Below are positions 49,072-60,111 of a DNA stretch of 64,000 nt, piece after piece. This DNA is from Atherinomorus stipes (Eukaryota; Chordata; Actinopteri; Atheriniformes; Atherinidae). How positions within the stretch are numbered: the stretch's first letter is position 1; each line of letters opens with the position of its first letter. A model generated the notes under the pieces. That model had not been told where the DNA came from. It searched no databases and saw only the letters and a program-made list of their open reading frames with translations. The stretch spans positions 62,001-126,000 of the forward strand of contig JALJCO010007116.1 of NCBI GenBank assembly GCA_023101725.1, written 5' to 3'. A program made the translations under genes and the position numbers.

Positions 49072-50166
49072 GAGGAGGCACTACAGGTAAAAGCCCCGCT
49101 TTTTCATCACCTGCTCAATTTTTAGATTTTCCTTTTTTTTCCTCCTTCAACATGTTTTCTTTCAGACTCGTGTAAAAAAACGTCCAAAATAAACATTTTA
49201 GGAGTTTATTTCATGATATTTTGTCTGATGCACCCAAATCCCCTCAAAATGCAGCTAAAGTTGGTGTTTTTAAACGGAGCGAAGCACCGTGGTGCTCATC
49301 TGAACCCCGTCATGTCTGGTATCGTTGGAAACGTCTCTTTTTCCTGAACGGTGTCATCTCAACCAAACTTGATGTTTCCAGCTCATGAATCTGATTGGAT
49401 CTGATGTCTGTAAATAGTGTTATAGAACAAAAATGTGGAGAACTTTACAATCCAAAACTTTAAAGGCTGTTTTCTCAAAATGAGTTTTTTCTCTTATTCC
49501 GGGTAAAAAAATCTCCACTTCAGGAGCACTTACAGAAACCAAACTGTCAAGTTTTGCTCCTGACTGCATTCTTAAAGTCTTTACAGAAGGATTTTTTGAT
49601 ATCTCATTCACAGCCTGATTTATAGAACATTTCATCCTAAAAATATGTCATTTTTATGGGTTTTAACTTCTGTCATTTGTTGTGAAAGTAATTATTTATG
49701 CAGTGTAAAGTTTTCAAGCTGAAAATGGGAGTAACTCCTCCAACTCATAAGTCCTGGCTCTGAGGCTGTTTATATCTTTGGTCAATTGTACCGTCCAACA
49801 AACTGTGCTGTAGTCAGCTCCAACACACTCCATATAATCACGTCAGTATTTTTATCCTGCTCGACTGGCATCTGTTTTGGCCTTTTCATTCCGTAGTGTA
49901 TTTTCCCATCCACGCTCTCCTTCGTATTGATCAGCTTCCTCTCCATCGATCTCATTGTCTGAGTGCTTGTAGAGATAATAATACCCACTTACAGACACAT
50001 AAGTCGGATCTTGGGCTCCTTTTAGGTAGAAATACCTCACAGTTAGAATCAGGGGCCAATTAGTGGATATTTTTGTCACTTCTGGAGTTATTATAGGCTC
50101 CACAGTCAGCTGTTTATGCCAGCCTGAACCTAAAAGGAGACAAGAAGCTCCCACAATACTCCTCTT
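49072..50166. mobile_element. TTAA-flanked element, 1,095 bp, near-complete copy
   Basis: The left end GAGGAGGCACTACAGG and right end CCACAATACTCCTCT are short imperfect inverted repeats, between TTAA at 49068-49071 and 50167-50170. The left 570 bp match the minus strand of the fragment at 18430-19003. Frames of up to 100 codons on the minus strand (49852-50154) have no recognisable domain. Confidence 0.75.
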
Positions 50167-50764
50167 TTAATGAAGTGTGTTGTGTTTTGATGTTAAAAAA
50201 GGCTTTTATGTGATTTATTGTTTGTGTGTAACCCAGTAGGACTGATGAAAACTGAGTTTTTTTTTTTTATCTAAATGCCTCAATTAAAACGCTGTTACTT
50301 GCAAACAACCCCTATCAACTGGCGTTTAGAAGCAAGGGGGGGTCCTAAATGGTCATTCAGTTCTACTTTTAATGACCCTCCAGAGGATGTTGCCGTTAAT
50401 GGCCCCTGGCTGCAGGTAGTGATGGAAACTCGGCACCTGGATCAGCAGGTTTTAGCTTCTGTTTGGTAGATTTCCTCAGTGTCTTCTGGACCTTCAGCTA
50501 GACTCTCTGAAGTTCGGGTTTATAATTATGTATTTTAGTAATCTCTGTTTTGGATTAGTTCATATTCTGCTTAGTTGCTGGTAGTATTGACAGCATGTTC
50601 CTCAGTCAAACTCAGGATTATCACTTGTTTTGTCAGTCAGTTAGTTTTGTATTTCCACCTTTTTGTGTTTGCCTTGTCAGTGTCACTTCTGTGTTTCTTA
50701 ACTTTGAGGAGGGGAATGTTTAGAGCAGATGGTGCCATATGGACGTTTCCTTCACGATCTAAAC

Positions 50765-50950
50765 CAGGGATTCCAAAGTCCAGTCCTCCAGAGCTACGAT
50801 CCTGCACATTTTGTTTGCATCCCTTCTCCAACGCACCTACATCTAATGAATGTCTCGACACGTGCATGAGGGAATTATTCATTTGATTCAGGTGTGTAGG
50901 AGAGGGTAAGCAGGATAGTAGCTCTCGAGGACTGGACTTGGGCACCCCTG
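50765..50950. mobile_element. hAT miniature element, 186 bp, with perfect target duplication
   Basis: It begins CAGGGATTCCAAAGTCC and ends GGACTTGGGCACCCCTG. It is flanked by identical ATCTAAAC at 50757-50764 and 50951-50958. Same fold-back family as 12935-13145. Confidence 0.92.
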
Positions 50951-51231
50951 ATCTAAACGAAAACATCTCTCATTTTTTGTGGTTTGTCTGACGGCCTTTG
51001 CACAGATAATGTTCCTGTGCTGTGTGATGGAGCTAAAGCTGCATCATTTAAAACAGGTCTTCAGATTAACCCTTAAAGTGTTTGTTGATTTTGAGGAAAA
51101 CTTTTCACTTTTGTAATACGCCAGTTTCATTTATTCTTTACCAGTAACACACATACTGATGTTCACACATCCGTTCATATGTTTACATTACTGTACTATG
51201 ACCCCAAAAGGATTCACATAGTACTTGTTGT

Positions 51232-51616
51232 TAGGGGTAGGTTAAAATATTGATTAATCAATGCATCACAATACTTCCCTGTGCAATTCAATATTGAATC
51301 GACAAATCCTCTGAATTGATTCACCTCCTGATGTGAGGGGAGCTTTGCGTGTTATTTATGATGTATCATGAAGCCTACATGAGATAAAACACCAATTTCT
51401 TTTCAGATGTTTTATTATCCAAAAATATAAGGTGACGTATTTATGTTCACATGAGCATGATGATGTTAAAAAATATACAACAGAGTTTCTTCCTTTTACT
51501 AAATCAATCTTGAAGCCTTTAAGTCAATATTGAATTGAATCGATATTGAATTGAATGGCAAATCAAAGAATCAAAATCGAATTGAATCGTGAGGTTCTTA
51601 ATAATACCCAGCCCTA
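51232..51616. mobile_element. hAT-like miniature element, 385 bp
   Basis: The left end TAGGGGTAGGTTAAAATATT and right end AATAATACCCAGCCCTA are imperfect inverted repeats. The 8-bp flanks CTTGTTGT and CTTGACAT agree at five positions. The inside repeats TTGAATCGA-type motifs. Confidence 0.65.
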
Positions 51617-51714
51617 CTTGACATTGCAGAGATATACTTATTTCATTATGGGTATGCAATTTTCAAGCATAGGCCTAACAAATGGGCAGAGGGCTGCAGG
51701 GGTTTTATCAGAGA

Positions 51715-51925
51715 TCACCAGGTCTGGACCTCTGGGGTCAGTGTCTCCAGGTTTTAAATGTTTCCCTGCTGCAACAGAAATGACTCAAATTTATGGTTGG
51801 TTTAGAAGTTTGTGTGAAACTTTACTCTAAGCTGTTGGAGAACTGTCTCATTGGACATATGTCTAACAGGAAAACATCTAAAACCTGCAGGGCTGAAGAG
51901 GTCCAGAGTTGTTGATACCTCCCAC
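51715..51925. repeat. Fold-back repeat
   Basis: CAGGTCTGGACCTCTGGGG and CCAGGTTTTAAATGTTTCC near the left are inverted relative to GAAAACATCTAAAACCTGCA and AAGAGGTCCAGAG on the right. Ends and target site are not clear. Confidence 0.55.
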
Positions 51926-52254
51926 TGAGCCAAAGACTTTATGTTGCATCTAAAGCTTGTTCTATCTTCCGCAAGAAGCCACAAGAGCAAAATGAGGTCA
52001 TTTTGTTCTTGTGGACGTGATTGAGGACGGCTTACGGCTTGTTCTTTACCCCTCGGCCGAGCAGAACTATCTTCTCATGGCAGGCCAGAAAGTTGTGATG
52101 CTGCAATTGTAACTATCAACACAAGCATAAAGAGGTGGAATATATACAATGAAAAATGTAGCCATCCCAAACTTCTCATATTACCAGGGAAACATGATTT
52201 GTTGCTTGAACAATTTGGTAATAACTATGGGCACCTCTCACCCTTTCTTTAAAG

Positions 52255-52458
52255 CAGAGGTGGACTTTTCAGGTGCCAGAAAGTAAATGTTCTGCCATGT
52301 TTTTGGATCCACCTGTACATCTGGAAGAGGTCTTTTCACTAACGAGCTCGTCTACCTGCAGAGGAGCTGTACTTACCACATTCAGCTGGTTTAGTGATTG
52401 GGTTGGACCAACTGCAGGACAGGATGTTTGCTTTCTGGACCAGGGATGTCCACCTCTG
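52255..52458. mobile_element. hAT-like miniature element, 204 bp
   Basis: Perfect inverted ends CAGAGGTGGAC and GTCCACCTCTG, with flanks CTTTAAAG (52247-52254) and CTCTAAAG (52459-52466) that match at seven of eight positions. Confidence 0.85.
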
Positions 52459-53024
52459 CTCTAAAGAAGCATTTACTTAACACATCTTACATGGAGGCAT
52501 TGTATTATTCTATTATCCATTGAAAAATCCTAATCTCCATGGCTCTGTGTGAAAAAGTGAATGCCCCCTCTTTTAAAACATAAATTAACTGTGGTTTATC
52601 ACATCTTTGGAAAGCCGAGTTCAATTTCTCTAGCCACACCCAGGCCTGGTTACTGCCACACCTGTTCTCAATCAAGAAATCACTTAAATAGGACCTGCTT
52701 GACGAAGTTTAGTAGACCAAAAAGATCCTCAAAAGCTAGACATCACGCTGTGATCCAACGAAATTCAGGAAAAAATCAGAAACAAAGTAACTGACATCTA
52801 TCAGTCTGGAAAATGTTCCAAAGCCATTTCTAAAGCTTTGGGACTCCAAAGAACCACAGTGAGAACCATTATCCACAAATGGTGAAAACATGGAACAGTG
52901 GTGAACCTTCCCAGAAGTGGCCGGCCGACCAAAATTACCCCAAGAGCACAGCGACAACTCATCCAATAGGTCACAAAAGACCCCAGAACGACATCCAAGA
53001 ACTGCAGGCCTCACTTGCCTCAAT

Positions 53025-54406
53025 AGGGGATTATCACGCTTCCGTGCTCCGAACTTCCGGTTTTAAACAGTTAGACGGCCCACTTCCGGTCCAGTTCAAT
53101 GTCACTGCTTTACTTCGTAGATAACGTGAATAAACACCAACCCTACTGAAATTTTCACGGATTCCAGACTGAAGTGATACTAAGGAGGAAGTGGATCAAA
53201 GCGATTCTCCAGAGTGAAGGGCCGAACTTTATAATAAAACAACGTAGCATGTTTGTTTGCAGCCGGTGGGGCACAACACCGGCATGCTAGCATTAGCCAG
53301 CTAGCGTTTACTGACGTGCTTAACTCTTAAAACACACATACATCTGAAAATCGGGTCTGTACCCCCCCGTTTCCAGTGGAACAACTGGGGACTGCCAAGA
53401 AAGGAGACGCTTTCAGATGCTTGTGTTTTCTCAGCCGCACAAAGTTAGGCACGTCATCAAGCTGGCTAATGCTAACCTGCTAACAGTAGTCCGTCAGCTA
53501 CTACTCTGTTAAACTTTGTCAATCGGATAAACGCCAATGCCAATTTTTCATTCCAGACTGAGTGATGCTGAGGAAGAAGTGGATCAAAACGACCGATTCG
53601 CCGCGGTGAAGGACCGAACTTTATAATAAAACGACACACGTTTGTTTGTGGCCGGCAGACTATACAGTCGTGTTAGCCTGTAAGCATTAGCCAGCTTGAT
53701 GACGTGACTAACTTTGTGCGGCTGAAAGCACACAAGCATCTGAAAGCGTCTCCTGGCAGTCCCCAGTTGTTTCACTGGAAACGGGGGGGTACAGACCCGA
53801 TTTTCAGATGTTTGTGTGTTTTAAGACAGACGATGTTAAGCACGTCAGTAAACGCTAGCTGGCTAATGCTAGCATGCTGTGAAGTGCCGGTGTAAAAAAA
53901 TTATGGAGGTATTCGGTTTTTGAAAAGAAAAAGAAAAGGGGGGGGGTGTCCCATTGACGCCAAGAAAATAAAAAAGGGGGGGGGGGGGGAAAAAAAGAGT
54001 GGGGAAACAAAAGAAAAGAAAAGAGGAGAAAAAAGAAGAAGGAGGGAAGGAAGGGTCACAAGAAAAAATAAAAAAAAAGGAGGGGGGGGGGGGTGAAAAA
54101 AGCTAATAGAAAAAAAAAAAAAAAAGAAAAAAAAAAAATCCCAAAAAAAACAAAATGTAGGGTGTGCCCCACCGGTGACAAACAAACGTGTGTTTTATTA
54201 TAAAGTTCGGCCCTTCACCGCGGCGAATCGATCGCTTTGATCCAGCTTTTGATCCAGTATCACTTCGGTCTGGAATGAAAACTTAAGTATGTTTGGAGTT
54301 TATCCGATTTAAACAGTATAACAGAGCAGAAACGGCTGTTGTTAACATGGCCCGGAGGAGGAAGTGTCCAAAATCCGGGAACTTGCGGTAAGCGTGATAA
54401 TCCCCT
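53025..54406. mobile_element. Fold-back DNA element nested in the Tc1 palindrome, 1,382 bp
   Basis: Perfect 17-bp inverted ends, AGGGGATTATCACGCTT at 53025-53041 and its complement at 54390-54406. The flanking AT on each side is the likely target duplication. Inside, a module containing ATTCCAGACTGA...GTGGATCAAA...GAACTTTATAATAAAAC occurs at about 53160 and 53550 in + orientation and at about 54190-54275 inverted. Long arms (about 53270-53490 and 53665-53894) are inverted copies carrying CGGGTCTGTACCCCCCCGTT and GCTAGCATTAGCC-type sequence. No open frame of note, and the superfamily is not recognised. Confidence 0.85.
53895..54161. repeat. Purine-rich block within the fold-back element
   Basis: A and G homopolymer runs (G runs up to about 13) interrupt the sequence GCCGGTGT / GTGTGCCCCACCGGTG. 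In the inverted sister arm near 53260-53275 the corresponding sequence is continuous, so the block is extra. Confidence 0.8.
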
Positions 54407-54913
54407 ATTAAGATCAGTGTTCATGACTCCACCATCAGAAAGAGACTGGGGGGCAGTTCCAAGAGCTTTGGGGTCCCAAATGTTTAGAAATGGCTTTGTA
54501 ACCTTTTCCAGAGCATAGATCCCAATTCCTTTTTTTTTCATTTTTTACTGAATTTTTTTGGATTGCAACATGACGTCTAGCTCTTGAGGGTCTTTTTGGT
54601 CTACTAAACTTTGTCAGGAAGGTCCATTTTAAGTGATTTCTTGATTGAGAACAGGTGTGGCAGTAATCCGGCCTGGGTGTGGCTACAGAAATTGGATTCA
54701 GCTTTCCAAAGATGTGATAAACCACAGTAAATTTATGTTTTAACAGGTGGAGCAATCACTTTTTCACACAGGACCATGGTGGTTTGGTTTAAGTGTGACA
54801 AACATACAAAAAAGCAAGAAATCAGGAAGGGGGCAAAACTTTTTCACACAGCTGTATATTGTGCTCATCTTCTACTTTCAGATCATACATGTTTTCAGGG
54901 AACTTTAACATGA

Positions 54914-55024
<111 letters not shown>

Positions 55025-56380
55025 TGAAGACAAACAAAAAAAAAAGGTTGTACACGCACAAACAAGGTGAACAGAAATAAGACAAAGCGGTGTGTGTTGC
55101 AACAAGCTGACTATTCAGAGTCCAAATAGAAATGCAAGATGAAATACAGTAGTGACAATGATATCGATATGTATAACCAATATAAAATCTGAATCTTATT
55201 TTTTATATGAATAATGGAAAATACATTATATAAATAAGGAAAAGAGAGAAGGGGATGTAAAATAAAATAAAATAAAATCTACAAACAAGACAGAATCATC
55301 ATCTTAGTTGTCATAAGAAAAATGAATAATATAGAGTGTAAATAAGAGAACAAAAGAACTGACCAGCTGAATAATATAGCATTTGTGTTTTGTGGGGGGA
55401 TAGTAATAATAACAATAACTAAGTATGATTGAAATAAAATAATAATCATTTATCAATATTGTTACTGTAACAATAATACTTGTTTGGGTGGGGGACAGGC
55501 GGTGGTGAAAGTGGGCTTCCAACTACCACAGCATCCAGAGCATTCTCCAGACACATGAACCAGCTGTTAAGGTCACGCCCCCACGGCGCCGAAGCCGGTT
55601 CAGGTGTGAAAATGGTGCCAAAAAATCTGAGAAAGGCTTCACCTTCCCTACAAATCCGCTGTAGTACATACTGCCAATCTGTGGGTGGCGCTCTGATCAT
55701 TAAAGAGTAACACTAGAACAAGACAGCGCCTGCACAGGTAAGGGCTCACCTTGTATCATGTGACCTGCATGTCGGCATGTTGACAGAACAGCAGCAATAA
55801 TCTGCTGTAAAAGCAGCATTTTGGTGCAGGAGCTGCAAACAAGCCAGGATTGTCTGGAGGAGAAGCACAACCCAGATCAGCGCCGTGCTCGTCACACTGA
55901 CGTCACATCCTCCAGTTGTGCAGCTTTACTGCAACTCGGCCGTGGGGAAGGCCCCTGAGATTCAGCCTGGCTACAGCTGGGTAGATGTGTAGAGAGACAG
56001 AGCCGGATTGTCTGATGGAGGAAAGTCTGCTCAGAAACTTTTAAGCATCACCTGATTGATGCTGAACTAGTTTTATCGAAGTACACTGATCCAAAATTAG
56101 TCCTGTCATTCAGTCCAGCAGAATTTCAAGAAGTCAGATCTATATTGAATTTAAAACAAATGTTTTTTTGTTTGAAGCTTTCCATTTTACACATGCAGTG
56201 ATGATACAGAGTGCATCAGTGGCACTGCAGAGTATTAAAAGTAGGGCTGAAAGGCTTTCTGTCAGTGTGTGATAGCACATTATAAAGGAAAGGTTTTATT
56301 TTTCGGATACAGATCAGTTTAAAATGATATATTTTTGAAGTCTACACTGATCAAACAGTTCTTTTTAAATTTTGCATGGA

Positions 56381-57735
56381 AAACTGGGCTCGGCAAGTTT
56401 ATTTGTATAGCACGTTTCATGTGCACAACAATTCAAAGTGCTTTGCATAAAACATTAAGAGCATTAGAGCAGGATGCAGAAAAGAAGCATAAAAAGCAAA
56501 AGAATCAAAGCGTGATTTAAAATTAAAACAAAGAGAGAACATTAAAAAGAGTCTTGAAGGAGGCCATGCAGATGTGAACTCCTGAACAAGATCTAGCCTT
56601 TAAACCTGAGAACAGGTGGCTGTTTAACCTGGATAATGGAGATAAACTGAGTGTTTCAGCTGATCTGAGACTTTCTGGGAGTTTGCTCCAGACATGTGGA
56701 GCATAGAAGCTAAACGCAGCTTCTCCAGGTCTGGTTCGGAATCTCGAACTGATAAAAGACCAGATCCAGATGACCTGAGGGGTCTGGTGGGTTCATAATG
56801 GGTCAGGAGGTCACTGATGTATTTTTTCAGAGCTTTATGGTCCAGCCACAGAACTTTAAAGTCCATCCTCTGATGGACCGGCAGCCAGTAGGAAGACCTC
56901 AGAACTAGACTGATGTGGTCCAGGTTTCTGGTCTCAAGGGTCGGTCATGTTTGGAGTAAATCCCAGGTACAAACAATGGGGGGTAACAGGCTTCATGTTC
57001 AAACTTCAGTGTGACCGATGGCTACGGCACGGTGCCCAGACCCACCTTCGGAGGTGGTCTGTATGGTTCAGAATGATTGTGTAATTCACCCACGTGACAA
57101 AGAGCTAATGATGTACGGTATCAATATACGCGCCTGTGTAGAAGCCCTTCGCCCGCTGATGTATGTATACTGCACCTGCTACCCTTTGAGCAGTTCAGAA
57201 AAGGCAAAGAAGAAAAACAACATGGCTCTGTTGCTCCGATGCTGAGACGGAGTGTCGCGTAGAAATTTGGACAGATGCATCCAGAACATGTTAGACCAGA
57301 CAGACAAGAAAGCTGATGCTTACTTGGAGGAGAGAGGCTTCAACAACACAAATCAGCTCCACCCACCGGACTGGAACGAAGCAGGCGCCTTTTGATAGAG
57401 TCACTTATGCAAATGAGGTCACATGACGTGGTGGCATAGTGGCACGTTTCCAACTTTGCAAGTGGAATCGCATCAGTGCAAACCGGAAGCCGTTTGTACT
57501 AGACTTTTGACACCTGGTGAGTTGAAACTGGATTAAACCAATCGCGCCAAGTGTGACCCCGCCCTCATTGAGAACTGTTTAAGCTGCAGCTGTCTAACTG
57601 TCTAACTTTTAGATAGACCAGTAAATACTCTGTAACAATAATCAAGCCGACATAAGATGAATAATGGAGTTTTTCCAGGTCCTGCAGACACATCAGATCT
57701 TTCATCCTTGAGATGTTCTTCAGATGGTGGTCGGC
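56381..57735. repeat. Interspersed repeat of unknown class, split by an insertion
   Basis: The first part (56381-56937) contains TTTATTTGTATAGCACGTTT, AATTCAAAGTGCTTTGCATA and AGTTTGCTCCAGACATGTGG. The second (about 57579-57735) resumes with AGCTGCAGCTGTCTAACTG and TAATCAAGCCGACATAAGAT. Together they read as one familiar fish repeat whose class I cannot state. The 80-codon minus frame is not a gene. Confidence 0.55.
56938..57578. mobile_element. Possible non-autonomous element inserted in the preceding repeat
   Basis: About 640 bp separate the two parts of the flanking repeat. The edges GGTCGGTCATG and GTGTGACC are weakly inverted (GGTC...GACC). The inside (for example ATGCAAATGAGGTCACATGA) has no recognised coding content. 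Boundaries are approximate. Confidence 0.45.
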
Positions 57736-57838
57736 TGATTCAGCGATTGCCTCATTTTATGCGATTGCCTCCAACGTTTATAATAAACCCGACCGTTTGA
57801 AATTTTGTCAGAAGTTGAGCAAGTTATGGTAATTTAAA

Positions 57839-57987
57839 AAGTATGCACACCATGAAAACAATGTATAAGTGGGGTCGCTGCATCATTAGAAATAACATGA
57901 TGCCATTTCCAACGTCCGTGCTGGTGGCCATCTTGCCACAGTCAGCTTGCCCACTTATACATTGTTTTCATGGTGCACATACTTTTT
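57839..57987. repeat. Hairpin-forming inverted repeat
   Basis: Arms of about 37 bp, starting AAAAAGTATGCACACCATGA on the left and ending TGGTGCACATACTTTTT on the right, nearly perfectly complementary. They are separated by about 75 bases. Confidence 0.85.
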
Positions 57988-58138
57988 AAATGGATCATAA
58001 CACTGCCCCCACAGGCTGATGCAGTAGCACTAGCATGATTCTACATCCCTTCATCTGCCTTTCCGCCACATTTCTTCCTGGAAGCCAATGGTCCCCACTA
58101 TCCTAGACCTGAACCTGGACCTGAACCTGGAAGACGAT

Positions 58139-58366
58139 GGGTCCCCACCATCCTTCCAGTGTTTAATGATGCGTTGGACAGTTCTGAACCCAGTTTTAGT
58201 AGTTTCTGCATCTCCTTAGATGTTTTTTTTGCTTGATGCTGCCAGTGATCTGACCTTCTCAGACTGACTAACATCTTTTCCACCACCACGGATGTATCTT
58301 TCCACTTGCTTGTTTAAGAAATGAGAAGCAACTCATTGCACCAGTTGGGGTTAAATAACTTGTTGC
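58139..58366 (-). repeat. Tc1 family 2 fragment
   Basis: On the minus strand this matches about 29240-29645 of the degenerate Tc1 copy: GTTAAATAACTTGTTGC/AGTTGC region, ACATCCGTGGTGGTGGAAAA, GGTCAGATCACTGGCAGCAT, and AGGATGGTGGGGACCC. It runs directly into the minisatellite. Confidence 0.85.
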
Positions 58367-58369
58367 GGG

Positions 58370-58740
58370 TTTGAGGGGATGGGGGTTAGTGGGTATGCAG
58401 GGTTTGTAGTGATGGGTTTAGTGGGTATGCAGGGTTTGTGGGGATGGGGTTAGTGGGTATGCAGGGTTTGTGGGGATGGGGTTTGTGGGTATGCAGGGTT
58501 TGTGGGTATGCAGGGTTCATGTTGATGGGGTTTGTGGGTATGCAGGGTTTGTGGTGATGGGGTTTGTGGGTATGCAGGGTTTGTGGTGATGGGGTTTGCG
58601 GGTATGAAGGTTTTGTGGTGATGGGGTGTTGGTATGCAGGGTTTGTGGGTATGCAGGGTTCATGGTGATGGGGTTTGTGGGTATGCAGGGTTCATGTTGA
58701 TGGGGTTTGTGGGTATGCAGGGTTTGTGGGGATGGGGTTA
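58370..58740. repeat. Minisatellite, left part
   Basis: Tandem units built from GGGTATGCAGGGTTTGTGG and TGATGGGGTT(T/A)GT, mostly about 32 bp, with shorter variants. Continues at 60112 after an insertion. A minus-strand open frame (Pro/His/Thr-rich) across it is an artefact of the repeat. Confidence 0.95.
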
Positions 58741-60111
58741 CCCTTACCAAAAAGTAGTGTATGTAAGTATGCTTTAAGTATACTAATTTTAAACTTTAAA
58801 TAAGACAGTTTACTTTCAGTTTACTATTTATTTACTTATCAGAAATATACTTAAAGTTTACTTGGCATTTACTAATAAATGTAGAAGTTTAACATATGTA
58901 GCCTATACTTATATTTAAACTTTTGAACAATATACTTTAGTAGTAGTACATTTATAGTACATTTTCAAACATACTGGTTTCTTTGATACTAAGAGTTTAA
59001 ATGTTACTGGGCCATTTGGTGGAGTCAAATAAAACACCTGAATCTGTTTTTGACATAAATTTGTAATATTTTTTTTACTCAGCATTAAAGGTGAAGTAGA
59101 AGAATAATAAGGCAATTTTCAGTATATTTGAAAATGTTTTTTTAAACACTAAAACTATACGTGTATTATCAGTAAACTCATAGCAAACCTATAAGGTCAC
59201 TTTCTGTATACTTTAAAGTCTACTTCGCTGTTGCTAACTTAATGACTTTGTCGCTATATTTTGCAACTTTTCAGACAAATCTAGTGACTTTTCCTGGTGA
59301 TCATGCAGACAGATAAAGTTTATATCGCTCCGCCCGTTCATCGGGTGCTGCATGCCGTTCCCGCTGTCCCTTTGCAGACAGCTGTCCTCCTGAGCTGCTG
59401 TGAGATGACCACGCCTCCTCATTCAGATCATTTCCCATGATGCCTTGTGGCACAACTGGGTCTTCTTTGCACCATGACTCAAATGTGTATGTCACCACTT
59501 CAGTACCCTTGTTAATGAATAGCATATCAGTGAGTATAAGTTGCAACCAAATGATACTGCGCATGCATGAACATGACTGTTTGGTTCAGTGACGTTATTT
59601 AGCGACTTCTGGTGACTATTTAGTTTAGCAATAGTAACTTCTCTGGCTAAAGAGTTGACCACAGTGGTTTACTTTCTTAAACTAAAAGGGTATTGAGAGG
59701 TTTACCACTAGAAAACTAACAGTATGCATAAAAGAATACTTTTAGTAGACTTAAGTGTACTTTGTAGGAGTAAAAGTAAGCATAAAGTTTTAGTACGAGT
59801 AAACTAACAATCTACCTAGAGGTATACTTTCAGTATACTTTAAAATGTGCTTTCTAAAAATAAGTAAGCTTGAAGTTTTAGTATGAGTACACTCACAGTA
59901 TACCAGAAGATTACTTTAAGTATACTGAAAAGTATACTTTTAGATACTTAAATTGGGCCAATTTAGTCCCAAGAAGTAAACTTGTTAGTATACTGGTAGT
60001 ACACTGAGAGCAGTGTACTTGGTAAATAAAAGTACACTTGGGGGATATACTTTAGTATACTTGAGTATACTTAATGACATGTACTTAAGGAATACTTCTT
60101 TTTGGTAAGGG
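58741..60111. mobile_element. TIR element inserted in the minisatellite, 1,371 bp
   Basis: Ends CCCTTACCAAAAAG and CTTTTTGGTAAGGG are perfect inverted repeats, with TA at 58739-58740 and 60112-60113. The outer 400-500 bp on each side are dense in AGTATACTT, TTTAAAGT and AGTAAACT variants. The middle (about 59220-59650) has a different composition and includes TGACTTTGTCGCTATATTTT and AGCGACTTCTGGTGACTATT, possibly a further nested repeat. No transposase. TA flanks suggest Tc1/mariner-type mobilisation. Confidence 0.85.

Larger units (their letters stand above)
52521..54854. mobile_element. Palindromic derivative of Tc1 family 1, with a nested insertion
   Basis: The left part (52521-53024) is the 5' half of Tc1 family 1 in + orientation. 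After a nested element, the same sequence continues from 54407 (AGATCAGTGTTCATGACTCC, AGAGACTGGGGGGCA). At about 54453 it switches to the 5' half again in minus orientation, through to TTTTTCACACAGCTG and TA at 54855-54856. So both halves derive from the same end of the element, and the catalytic part is missing. The extreme left terminus is lost. Confidence 0.85.
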
